From contig NZ_FNAR01000006.1 of NCBI RefSeq assembly GCF_900101985.1, positions 1 through 64,000 of the forward strand: DNA of 64,000 nucleotides. The letters are read 5' to 3'. The notes below the pieces were generated by a model. It did no database searches. It was not told the origin of the DNA and was given only the letters and a program-made list of their open reading frames with translations. Position 1 is the stretch's first letter. Every line of letters starts with the position of its first letter. Positions 45,889 through 54,440 of the stretch are shown in pieces. The stretch comes from Bhargavaea beijingensis (lineage in GTDB: Bacteria; Bacillota; Bacilli; Bacillales_A; Planococcaceae). The position numbers and the translations under genes are program-made.

Positions 45889-46653
45889 TCAGGCTTGCTT
45901 TTTTCTGTCGTTTTTCAGTCCGATAAGGACACCGACAACAGCGATCAGCAACAGTACGGACCAGAAGATAACTTTCCAGACTGTGGAGTGAGGGAAATGC
46001 GGATCGATAATCTGGAGTTCCTCGTGGCCGAGTGTCAGGACAACAAGTTTCACCCCGACCCAGCCGACGATCATGAACGCTGCACCCTCCAGTGCAGGAT
46101 AGCGGTCCAGCAGCCGGACAAACCAAGTTGCTGCAAACCGCATGATGATCAATCCGATTACACCGCCAAAGAACATCACGGCAAACTGCCCACCGTTGAT
46201 TCCACCGATATGGAAGTCACCCAGTTCCGGCAAAGTGACGGCAATCGCTACGGCTGCCAACATCGAGTCAATGGCGAATGCAATATCCGCCAGCTCAACT
46301 TTCAGGACGGTCATCCAGAAGCCGGACTGTTTTTTCGGTTCTTTTAGATCGTCCTCTTCTTCTCCATGTTTTTTCCTCATGTCATACAGGTTCTTGGCAG
46401 AAATAAAGAGCAAATAGGCTGCACCCAGCGCCTGGATCTGCCAGATGTCCACAAGGATCGTAATCATGAACAATGCCGCAAAGCGGAAGACAAAGGCTCC
46501 AAGGAGCCCGTAGAACAGAGCCTTTTTCCTTTGCAGGTGTGGCAGATGCTTCACCATCACCGCCATGACGACCGCATTATCCGCTGCAAGCAGGCCTTCA
46601 AGGACGACAAGGACGATAAGCACCCATGCGTATTCGAGTAAGATGGCTTCCAA
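45889..46653 (-). CDS. TerC-family manganese exporter (YkoY/MeeF-like)
   Basis: A 254-residue protein with seven predicted helices and conserved acidic residues within the membrane: LEGLLAADNAVVMAVMV (about 19-35) and KVELADIAFAIDSMLAAVAI (about 118-137). These are TerC hallmarks. A charged cytosolic loop (KKHGEEEDDLKEPKK) separates the halves. It is preceded by a yybP-ykoY riboswitch, which in B. subtilis controls the homologous ykoY and responds to Mn2+. Export of Mn2+, possibly to supply secreted metalloproteins, is therefore the best inference. Start 46653 follows AAGGAGGG. Confidence 0.92.
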   Translation of the reverse strand: MEAILLEYAWVLIVLVVLEGLLAADNAVVMAVMVKHLPHLQRKKALFYGLLGAFVFRFAALFMITILVDIWQIQALGAAYLLFISAKNLYDMRKKHGEEEDDLKEPKKQSGFWMTVLKVELADIAFAIDSMLAAVAIAVTLPELGDFHIGGINGGQFAVMFFGGVIGLIIMRFAATWFVRLLDRYPALEGAAFMIVGWVGVKLVVLTLGHEELQIIDPHFPHSTVWKVIFWSVLLLIAVVGVLIGLKNDRKKQA

Positions 46654-46675
46654 GTTGTTCCCTCCTTTTTTTGGA

Positions 46676-46836
46676 AAACAAAAAGACCTTTACCCCGAAA
46701 AAAGGGCAAAGGTCTTGCTAAGCCGACATCCGGTCATTCCCGGATTCTGGCTATCATAACCGATGGCAATGCCATGTAATGACGATTATGAAATAGGTTT
46801 CCCTATAGCTACTCCCCTTTGACACTAAGTCAAAGA
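46676..46836 (-). ncRNA. yybP-ykoY (Mn2+) riboswitch with terminator
   Basis: On the minus strand the leader carries the class-defining aptamer ends AAAGGGGAGUAGCU (46820-46807) and GCAAGACCUUUGCC (46719-46706), which form P1, with GGGAAACC and a GGAAUGACCGG segment between. The 3' part can instead pair as GACCTTTGCCC with GGGGTAAAGGTC to form a terminator (46683-46716) followed by TTTTTG. Mn2+ binding should stabilise P1 and permit read-through into terC, as established for this class. Upstream, 46817-46835 is a perfect seven-base-pair hairpin (CTTTGAC/GTCAAAG) that competes for the 5' strand of P1. Confidence 0.92.
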
Positions 46837-46864
46837 TCATTTAGTTTTCCCGGAAGTTATTGTA

Positions 46865-49800
46865 TCACAGTATTCGTTCATTTGTCTCCGATTTTCTCTG
46901 CTTCCTCGTCTCCCGGTCAAACAAACTGTAAACGACCGGAACAATGTAGAGTGTCAGCGCAGTCGAACTGATCAGTCCTCCGATGACCGCGATTCCCATC
47001 GGCCGGTTGATCTCTGTGCCCTCACCGATTCCAAGAGCAAGAGGCAGGAGGCCGAGAATGGTCGTGAGTGCTGTCATCAGAATCGGTCGCATACGGTCCT
47101 TGACTGAAACGGTGATGGCTTCAAGGGACGGCATCCCTTCTTGTTTGCGCTGGTTGATATAGTCGACGAGAACAATCCCGTTATTCACCACGATCCCGAC
47201 CAGGATCAGAATCCCGATGACCGAGGAAACGCTGATCGGCGTATTCGTTGCGAACAGGCCGAGGGCCACTCCGATGATCATAAGCGGCACCGTGAACATA
47301 ATGACCAATGGGTACTTGAACGATTCAAACTGGGCAGCCATGACGATATAAACGAGGACGACCGCGAGAATGACCGCCATGAGCATGTCATCAATCGCAT
47401 CTTCGAACAGTTCGCGATCACCGCTATAGGAAATGTCGGTTTCTTGTGGAAGATCCGCTTTTTTCAGTGTATGTTCCACGTCCCCTGTGACTTCACCAAG
47501 TGTGCGCGAAGACTCGTAGTGGACAGTGAAGCGCACCGCGTTTGCCTGGTCGACCCGGCGGATGGCAGCCGGGCCCTCTGCAATCTCAATTTCCGCCAGG
47601 CTCGCGAGCGTGACGAAAGAACCGGACGGCGCACGGAGTTTTAACTGCTCCAATGCTTCAACACTGTCGAGATTGCCGCCGGTCCTGATCCGGACGGCGT
47701 GTACGTCGCCTTCCTCACCGACAATCTGTGTCGCGTCCACACCCCGGGTCATATCGTTGACTGTGGAAGCAATCTGAGCCGGCGCAAAACCGTTTGCAGA
47801 TGCCGCATTGCGGTCAACCTCGATCAGAATTTCCTCCACACCTTCTGTCAGGTCATTGGTGACATCGGTCACACCTTCGATCTTTGACAGATGGTCCACT
47901 GCTTGTGCCGCAACAGCTTCAAGACGGGATTTATCCGTATCCGACATCGTAAAGGTCAGCGTGTTTGGCGAGGAACCGGCCGCCGTCTGCAAGTTGAAGG
48001 TGATTTCAGTGTCTTCATCCGCAAGCTTCCGGATATCCGGCTGGACGTCATCGACAAACTCGAATACCGAACGGTTGCGGTCGGCAAGCGGTTTGAGCTT
48101 GATATAGAGCTCACCTTTATCCGCCTCTCCCGTTCCCTGTGCGAGTCCCTGCTGAGTACCGCCTGTGAGACTGACATAAACGTCCACGTCCGATTCTTTC
48201 TTCAGTCGTTCTTCAATTTGCCGGATTACGTCTCCGGTGGCTTCCGAAGAAGCGCCATCCGGAAGATTGACCGAGATGCTGACGAACCCCTCATCCGTTG
48301 CGGGGAGGAATTCGGTTCCGACCCTGTACAATCCGAAAGCACCTGCCACCAGCAGTAGTGCCGTCAATCCGAGGACCATTTTCCGGTGTTGGAGGGACCA
48401 GGTCACCGAGCGCTCGAAATTCCGATAGGACTTTGAACGCCTGCGCCTCGTTTCCAAGTCCCGTTTCGGTTTTTTCAGCATTCGGGAAGCCATCATCGGA
48501 ATGACGGTCAGCGCAACAAACAACGAAGCAAGCAAGCTGAAGGAAATCGTCAATGCAAATTCCGTAAAGATCCGGCCGATCAGGCCGGAGATGAAGATGA
48601 CCGGCAGAAACACGGCGATGGTCGTCAGAGTGGATGCGGTAATGGCCCCGCCCACTTCTTTCGTGCCGTCAAGAGCGGCCTGTTTCCGTTTTTTCCCCAT
48701 CGCCAGATGCCGTTCGATGTTTTCGATCACGACAATCGAGTTATCCACAAGCATCCCGATTCCCAGCGCCAATGCACCAAGTGTCAGGATATTCAGTGCG
48801 AAGTCCGCAAAATACATGAGGACAAACGTGACGATGACCGAATAGGGAATAGCCACACCGATGATGATCGGGCTCCTCACCGACTTCAGGAACATGAATA
48901 GGACGAGCATGGCGAAAATCCCGCCGAGGATCAGGGATTGGCCGATATTGCCGATGGCCAGCTGAATGTAATCTCCCTGGTCAAAGAGGATGTCGGCAGT
49001 GACTCCCCCGAATTCCGGCTGGCCGAGCAGATGGACCAGAGACTCCTTGAATGATGTGGAGACATCCGCTGTGTTCGCACCGGATTCCTGCAATACGGAC
49101 ATGATGACTGATGGCTCATCATTGGTTCTGGTTTCCATCTCTCCGTCATCTGCGGCCAGGTTCACTTCTCCGATATCCGAGACCTTGATTTCCTTGCCGT
49201 CCAGCGGATTGACAGTCAGGACAAGTTCTCTGATGTCTTCCGGCGAGGCAAGCGTGCTGATAATCCGCGTCGTCAGTCGTTTGCCGTCTTCCGTTTCAAC
49301 CGCCTCTCCCGGCAGGGAAATATTATTGGCCTGGATAGCCTGTACGACATCCTGCTGTTCGAGACCGTATTCCTCAAGCTTTCCGGGATCAAGGACAATC
49401 TGTACGTCCTCGACAAGCGAGGAAGAGACGGTGACGCTTGCGACCCCTTCCGTCCTTCTCAGTTCTGTCTCGAGCTTTTCCGCAATTTCCCGAATATCTC
49501 CTGTTTCCCCGTCCGAGCGGAGAGACAGCTGGATCACCGGAAATTGTGACGGATCAAACTTCATGAACTGCGGTTTTCCGGAATCGTCCGGAACAGGGGT
49601 CTGGTCGATTCGCTGAAGAACATCCATCTGGACGTCATCGATCTCAGTTGACCAATCAAACTGGAGGAAGATGAGGTTCGCGCCTTCCTGCGAGGTTGAT
49701 TGGATGGAATCCAGACCCGGCAGCGTGGACAAACTGTTCTCGAGCGGCTTGGTGACTTTTTCGCTCACTTCTTCCGGACCCGCCCCCGGATAACTCGTCA

Positions 49801-49942
49801 CCACGACCGCAACTGGCGGATTCAGTTCGGGTATGAGCGTCAGCGGAATCTTTATGAATGAAACAATCCCCAAAATGAGCACCAGTAGCATGGTCACGGT
49901 CGTAAAGACCGGCCGCCTGATGGAAAAACCGCTAATCTTCAT
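46865..49942 (-). CDS. RND-family efflux transporter (SwrC/AcrB-like)
   Basis: A 1025-residue proton-driven exporter with the RND duplication: helix 1 near 12-30, a large extracellular domain, six helices (about 330-500) with the proton-relay GIGMLVDNSIVVIENIER (the paired acidic segment of helix 4), a second extracellular domain, and C-terminal helices (about 850-1010) ending in VVPVVYSLFDR. It resembles B. subtilis SwrC (YerP), which protects against surfactin and supports swarming. In Gram-positive bacteria these pumps lack a TolC duct and no membrane-fusion gene is nearby. Substrate unknown. Confidence 0.9.
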   Translation of the reverse strand: MKISGFSIRRPVFTTVTMLLVLILGIVSFIKIPLTLIPELNPPVAVVVTSYPGAGPEEVSEKVTKPLENSLSTLPGLDSIQSTSQEGANLIFLQFDWSTEIDDVQMDVLQRIDQTPVPDDSGKPQFMKFDPSQFPVIQLSLRSDGETGDIREIAEKLETELRRTEGVASVTVSSSLVEDVQIVLDPGKLEEYGLEQQDVVQAIQANNISLPGEAVETEDGKRLTTRIISTLASPEDIRELVLTVNPLDGKEIKVSDIGEVNLAADDGEMETRTNDEPSVIMSVLQESGANTADVSTSFKESLVHLLGQPEFGGVTADILFDQGDYIQLAIGNIGQSLILGGIFAMLVLFMFLKSVRSPIIIGVAIPYSVIVTFVLMYFADFALNILTLGALALGIGMLVDNSIVVIENIERHLAMGKKRKQAALDGTKEVGGAITASTLTTIAVFLPVIFISGLIGRIFTEFALTISFSLLASLFVALTVIPMMASRMLKKPKRDLETRRRRSKSYRNFERSVTWSLQHRKMVLGLTALLLVAGAFGLYRVGTEFLPATDEGFVSISVNLPDGASSEATGDVIRQIEERLKKESDVDVYVSLTGGTQQGLAQGTGEADKGELYIKLKPLADRNRSVFEFVDDVQPDIRKLADEDTEITFNLQTAAGSSPNTLTFTMSDTDKSRLEAVAAQAVDHLSKIEGVTDVTNDLTEGVEEILIEVDRNAASANGFAPAQIASTVNDMTRGVDATQIVGEEGDVHAVRIRTGGNLDSVEALEQLKLRAPSGSFVTLASLAEIEIAEGPAAIRRVDQANAVRFTVHYESSRTLGEVTGDVEHTLKKADLPQETDISYSGDRELFEDAIDDMLMAVILAVVLVYIVMAAQFESFKYPLVIMFTVPLMIIGVALGLFATNTPISVSSVIGILILVGIVVNNGIVLVDYINQRKQEGMPSLEAITVSVKDRMRPILMTALTTILGLLPLALGIGEGTEINRPMGIAVIGGLISSTALTLYIVPVVYSLFDRETRKQRKSETNERIL

Positions 49943-50053
49943 CCTTTTTTCCCCTTTTCAAAAAGCTATATCCATCATACCGGAACTGAAGCCCTCCCTT
50001 CAATGTCCGGCTATTCCTTCTGTCCCCGGCCATCCAAAACAAACGGCAGCCGT

Positions 50054-50075
50054 GCCGGCTCCTTTCAGGGCCGGC
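50054..50075 (-). terminator. Possible terminator of prfC
   Basis: Six-base-pair GC stem GCCGGC/GCCGGC around TCCTTTCAGG; on the minus strand TTTGTTTTGG follows only after a further GC-rich dozen bases, so termination efficiency is doubtful. Confidence 0.4.
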
Positions 50076-50107
50076 CAGCTACCGTGTGTGGATATCCTGC
50101 GGAAGGG

Positions 50108-51682
50108 TCAGAGAAGGCTGAATAGCCTGATGTCCTGATGCTTATCCTGGAACCAGCGGAGGGCAAAGTCGTTTTCGAAGAGGAAGACGAGCTTGTCGTA
50201 GCGGTCCTTGACGAGCATGGCACGCGGCCCGGTCATGGATTCCTTCACATCTCCTTCATTTTCGATCCAGCGGGCGACTTTCTGGCCGATATGCTGGATG
50301 ACCACTTCGGAATTGTATTCATTCTTCATGCGGTGTTCGAAAACTTCGAACTGGAGCTGCCCGACCGCTCCGAGGATGACTTCTTCGGTATAAAGCGTCT
50401 TGTAATACTGAATGGCACCTTCCTGTACAAGCTGCAAGATCCCTTTGTGGAAGTGCTTGGATTTCATGACGTTCTTCGGGGACACTTTGACGAATAGTTC
50501 CGGTGTAAACTGCGGGAGCGGTTCGAAGGCGAAGTTCCCCTTGCCGCCCGTGATCGTGTCGCCGATCTGATAGTTGCCCGTGTCATAAAGCCCGATAATA
50601 TCGCCCGCAACCGCGATATTGACTGTCTCCCGGTCATCCGCCAAGAACTGTGTGGACTGGCTGACTTTAAAGGTCTTTGGAATCCTGGGGACGGTCACCT
50701 GCATCCCCCGGTCGAATTCTCCGGAAACGATCCGGACAAATGCAATCCGGTCGCGGTGCGCAGGATTCATGTTGGCCTGGATCTTAAAGATGAAGCCGGT
50801 AAATTCTTCATCATACGGACTGACACTGCCGCCGTCCGCCGTGTTCCGCGGTTGCGGTGCCGGCGCAAACTGCAGATAGGTTTCAAGGAATGTCTGCACG
50901 CCGAAGTTCGTCAATGCAGAACCAAAGAACACAGGCGTGAGCTCGCCACGCCGCACACGCTCTTCATCAAAATCGTTCCCCGCCTCGTCCAACAGCATGA
51001 CGTCCTCCAAGGCCTGCTGGAAATAAGATGAATCCTGGATCGGGTGAGGAGTGGCCAAATCGCCCTCTTCACCGACTTCAAGATATCGGCCTTCTCCTTC
51101 TGTCCGCGCGAGTTCAACCCGGCGGTTGTGACGGTCATAGATTCCCATGAATTCCTTGCCCATCCCGATCGGCCAGTTCATCGCATAGGACTCGATGCCG
51201 AGCACTTCCTCAAGCTCTTCCATGAGCTCGAGCGGTTCTCTGCCCTGGCGGTCGAGCTTGTTGATGAAGGTGAAGATCGGAATGCCTCTCATCCGGCAGA
51301 CTTTAAACAGCTTGATGGTCTGAGGCTCGATGCCCTTTGCCGAGTCGACCATCATGACAGCCGAATCGACGGCCATGAGGGTGCGGTAGGTATCTTCACT
51401 AAAGTCTTCATGGCCCGGCGTATCCAAAATATTGACCCGTTTTCCGTCGAAGTCGAACTGGAGTACCGAAGAAGTGACGGAAATGCCCCGCTGCTTCTCA
51501 ATTTCCATCCAGTCGGATGTGGCGAATTTGCCGGACTTTTTTCCCTTTACCGTACCCGCGTCCCGTATAGCACCCCCAAAAAACAGGAGCTTCTCGGTCA
51601 TCGTGGTCTTCCCGGCATCCGGGTGGGAGATGATCGCGAATGTCCTGCGCGATGCGATCTCTTGTTTTAATTGGTCTTCCAT
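50108..51682 (-). CDS. prfC: Peptide chain release factor 3
   Basis: A 524-residue translational GTPase that recycles RF1/RF2 after peptide release. GTP motifs are G1 [12 protein letters not shown] (about 19-30), G2 [10 protein letters not shown]3 [14 protein letters not shown], and G4 NKLDR. The RF3-type C-terminal domain contains [17 protein letters not shown] and [15 protein letters not shown] chose ATG 51682 (MEDQLKQEI), with GAGGAG upstream; an upstream in-frame ATG at 51700 lies on that ribosome site. B. subtilis lacks prfC. I recall it beside murE in staphylococci, as here. Confidence 0.94.
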   Translation of the reverse strand: MEDQLKQEIASRRTFAIISHPDAGKTTMTEKLLFFGGAIRDAGTVKGKKSGKFATSDWMEIEKQRGISVTSSVLQFDFDGKRVNILDTPGHEDFSEDTYRTLMAVDSAVMMVDSAKGIEPQTIKLFKVCRMRGIPIFTFINKLDRQGREPLELMEELEEVLGIESYAMNWPIGMGKEFMGIYDRHNRRVELARTEGEGRYLEVGEEGDLATPHPIQDSSYFQQALEDVMLLDEAGNDFDEERVRRGELTPVFFGSALTNFGVQTFLETYLQFAPAPQPRNTADGGSVSPYDEEFTGFIFKIQANMNPAHRDRIAFVRIVSGEFDRGMQVTVPRIPKTFKVSQSTQFLADDRETVNIAVAGDIIGLYDTGNYQIGDTITGGKGNFAFEPLPQFTPELFVKVSPKNVMKSKHFHKGILQLVQEGAIQYYKTLYTEEVILGAVGQLQFEVFEHRMKNEYNSEVVIQHIGQKVARWIENEGDVKESMTGPRAMLVKDRYDKLVFLFENDFALRWFQDKHQDIRLFSLL

Positions 51683-51811
51683 TTTTTCATTTCTCCTCAT
51701 CTGTTTCAGCTTTTTCCCATCATAGGGACCGAAAAGCGCATTTCAAGCGATATTCAGAAAACAGCCGGAAAGGCGAACCTTTCCGGCCGAGTTTACCCGT
51801 CAATTTCCGGG

Positions 51812-53299
51812 TTAGTCCCGGGCGCCTGCCTTTCGCCCGAATTTCTTCTCCGCCTCATCCAACGCGATTTGCGCGTCGCTGTGCGGGTATTTGGTATTCC
51901 CGATAATCTGGAAGTCTTCATGGCCCTTTCCTGCGAACAGGATGATGTCGCCTTCGCCCGCGACCTCCACAGCATGGCGGACCGCTTGTTCCCGGTCGCC
52001 GATGCAGGCATAGTTTTCATGTGTCATGCCTGCGGCAAGCTCGGTGGTGATGGATTCATAATCCTCGTGCCTAGGGTCATCCGTCGTGAGAATGACGTAA
52101 TCCGCAACCGATGCCTTTTCCGCCATGGCCGGCCGCTTTGACCTGTCCCGGTTGCCGCCCGTGCCGACAAGGAAGATGAGTTTGTTTTTCTTGTATGGAA
52201 GGACCGAAGCAATCGCTTTTTCGATGGCATCCGGCGTATGCGCATAGTCAATATATATGGTAAGCGGCAAGTCCGTCTCCACCCGCTCCATGCGCCCTTT
52301 CACGGCAGGCAGCCCGCCGAGTCCGGCAATAATTTCATCGAGCCCGAGGCCGTATGCATAAAGTGCGGCAACGGAAGCCAATGCGTTGTAGACATTGAAC
52401 CCGCCGATCAGGTTCATCGCGACCTGCCGCTCCCCTTCGGGCGTATCCATCAGGAAAACGGTGCGGCCGGCCTCCAGCCGGATGTTGCGTGCCCGGAACA
52501 TGGCCTCAGAGTCCACAGCGTAAGTAAGTACAGGGTGCGGCGTCATCTGCCGGTACCGGTCCGACCACGGATCATCCGCATTCAGGACTGTGAACTTCGG
52601 CTTGGATGTATCCTGGCCGAGTTGCGCGAACAACAGCCCCTTTGCATATCCGTAATGCTCCATCGTCCCATGGTAGTCCAGGTGGTCGTGAGTCAGGTTC
52701 GTGAAAACGGCTATGTCAAATTCGGTGCCGGACAGTCGCCCTTCGACAAGGCCATGGGAAGAGACTTCCATCGTCATCGCCTCGCACCCTTCCGCAGAGG
52801 CCTGACGGATCATCCGCTGTGTAGTGAGGGCATCGGTCGTTGTGTTGGCCGACTCATAAAGCACACCATTCAGGTTGAAACCGATCGTGCCTGAAGAAGC
52901 GGACTTCCGGCCGCTGCTCCGGAGAATGCCATCAATGATATTGGCGACACTGGTCTTGCCGTTCGTGCCGGTGACGCCGATCATGCGGACCGACTTGGAC
53001 GGGTGTCCGAAGAAGGCGGAGGCGAGCAGCCCTTCCGCACGTGCCGTATCATCCGTGATGACTACGGCTGCCCTGTCCGGATCGGCCTCGACCCGCTTTT
53101 CCGCAATGATGAGTCTTGCGCCGGCGGCAAGTGCCTGGGGCACATAGTCATGCCCGTTCACGGTGTATCCGTTTATGCAGATAAAAGCACCGCCCGGCTG
53201 GACCGCTCTGGAATCGGTCGTGATGTCAGTGATCTCCGCGGGGAGCGTCCCGATCACTTTGCTGAACGGTAGATATGCCAGCAGTTCTGTTGTTTCCAT
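51812..53299 (-). CDS. murE: UDP-MurNAc-tripeptide synthetase MurE
   Basis: A 495-residue Mur ligase that adds the third stem-peptide residue to UDP-MurNAc-L-Ala-D-Glu in the cytoplasm. Domain 2 has the ATP loop GVTGTNGKTSVANI (about 109-122), SSHGL, and the NADDPW segment. The C-terminal domain has YIDYAHTPDAIEKA and GTGGNRDRSKRP. The specificity motif reads TTDDPRHED (about 400-408). Diaminopimelate ligases have DNPR and the staphylococcal lysine ligase DDPN, so DDPR is intermediate. The gene is outside a dcw cluster and next to prfC, which favours a lysine-adding enzyme but does not prove it. Start 53299 follows GAGGAAACGAC. Confidence 0.92.
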   Translation of the reverse strand: METTELLAYLPFSKVIGTLPAEITDITTDSRAVQPGGAFICINGYTVNGHDYVPQALAAGARLIIAEKRVEADPDRAAVVITDDTARAEGLLASAFFGHPSKSVRMIGVTGTNGKTSVANIIDGILRSSGRKSASSGTIGFNLNGVLYESANTTTDALTTQRMIRQASAEGCEAMTMEVSSHGLVEGRLSGTEFDIAVFTNLTHDHLDYHGTMEHYGYAKGLLFAQLGQDTSKPKFTVLNADDPWSDRYRQMTPHPVLTYAVDSEAMFRARNIRLEAGRTVFLMDTPEGERQVAMNLIGGFNVYNALASVAALYAYGLGLDEIIAGLGGLPAVKGRMERVETDLPLTIYIDYAHTPDAIEKAIASVLPYKKNKLIFLVGTGGNRDRSKRPAMAEKASVADYVILTTDDPRHEDYESITTELAAGMTHENYACIGDREQAVRHAVEVAGEGDIILFAGKGHEDFQIIGNTKYPHSDAQIALDEAEKKFGRKAGARD

Positions 53300-53311
53300 G
53301 TCGTTTCCTCC

Positions 53312-54364
53312 TCAGTCTTCCGCAAGCGGCGAAAGAATGTAAGCCCTCAGCAGGCCGGCCGCCGCTACGAGGGAATCCGTATGCGTCCTCTCCAGTGCAT
53401 GGGACGATTCGATTCCCGGGCCGAAAAGCGCGTGCCTGACGTCAAAGCCTGCGCGAATGGCCGCCGAGGCATCCGAGCCGTAATAAGGGTAGATATCTAG
53501 CTTGTGCGGAATGCCTTCCTTTTTGCAAAGATCGGCCAGATGACGGGTCAGGCCGTAATGGTAGGGCCCGCTCGAATCCTTCACGCAGATCGACACGGTA
53601 TACTCGTCGGAAGCCTGCCCGTCTCCGATGGCGCCCATATCGAATGCAATGTACTCAGTCGTGTTTTGCGGAACCGAAGCATTGCCTCCGAAGCCGATCT
53701 CTTCATTATTAGAGATGTAAAGGTGCAGGGTATGCGGAAGTTTTATGCCGCTCTCCTTCAGCCTTGACGCAAGCTCCAGCAAAAGTGCCGTGCTCGCTTT
53801 GTCGTCGAGGTGGCGGGACTTGATGTAGCCGCCGATCCTTTCAAAACGCGGGTTAAACGAAACAAAGTCTCCCACCTCGATGCCGAGCGCCCGTGTGTCT
53901 TCTGCGCTGACGCTCCGCTCATCCAGCCGCACCTCGATGTTGTCGCTGCTCCGCTCCGCTTTGGCGGAATCCCGATACACATGAACGGTCGTCTGGTGCA
54001 TCAAGATGGTTCCGCGAATTTTTCTGCCGTCCGCCGTATGGACAGTGCAGTACTCCCCTTCGGCGGCATTCCAGTTGAATCCGCCGATCTTATCCAGTTT
54101 CAGCCGACCGGAAGACTTTACTTCCTTGACGATTGCGCCGAGCGTATCGATGTGTGCCGTGATCAGCCGGCTTCTGGTATCATCTTCTCCGCGGAATGTG
54201 GCGATGACGGCCCCCTTGTTTGTGCGGGTCAGTTCCGCCCCGCTTTCAGCAAGATAGGTTTCCGCCAGCTTCATGGCATCTTTCGTATAGCCCGAAGGAC
54301 TCGGTGTATTGACGAGTTCTTCCAGAATCTTGATTGAATCTTCAATGTCAAAAGGTATGTTCAT
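53312..54364 (-). CDS. M42-family glutamyl/leucyl aminopeptidase-type metallopeptidase
   Basis: A 350-residue cytosolic M42 peptidase (tetrahedral aminopeptidase family). Metal and catalytic residues are in TAHIDTLG (His/Asp near 69-71), SRHLDDKAS (near 182), NNEEIGFGGN (catalytic Glu pair near 213), FDMGAIGD and SSHALERTHTDS near the C-terminus. It removes N-terminal residues from small peptides. GTP: not involved. Start 54364 has GGGGGG upstream. It lies 12 bases ahead of murE and is probably cotranscribed with murE and perhaps prfC. Confidence 0.9.
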   Translation of the reverse strand: MNIPFDIEDSIKILEELVNTPSPSGYTKDAMKLAETYLAESGAELTRTNKGAVIATFRGEDDTRSRLITAHIDTLGAIVKEVKSSGRLKLDKIGGFNWNAAEGEYCTVHTADGRKIRGTILMHQTTVHVYRDSAKAERSSDNIEVRLDERSVSAEDTRALGIEVGDFVSFNPRFERIGGYIKSRHLDDKASTALLLELASRLKESGIKLPHTLHLYISNNEEIGFGGNASVPQNTTEYIAFDMGAIGDGQASDEYTVSICVKDSSGPYHYGLTRHLADLCKKEGIPHKLDIYPYYGSDASAAIRAGFDVRHALFGPGIESSHALERTHTDSLVAAAGLLRAYILSPLAED

Positions 54365-54440
54365 GTGTGTATCCCCCCGACTGGAAAAGTCCAGCTTTCA
54401 TTATACGCCTACATGGGGTGTGCGTCACGAATCGCCGGCA

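Noticed and set aside
50039-50107. Attachment site or IS end beside prfC
   Set aside because: The GC-rich inverted repeats fit a weak terminator. No duplicated flank or transposase is present.
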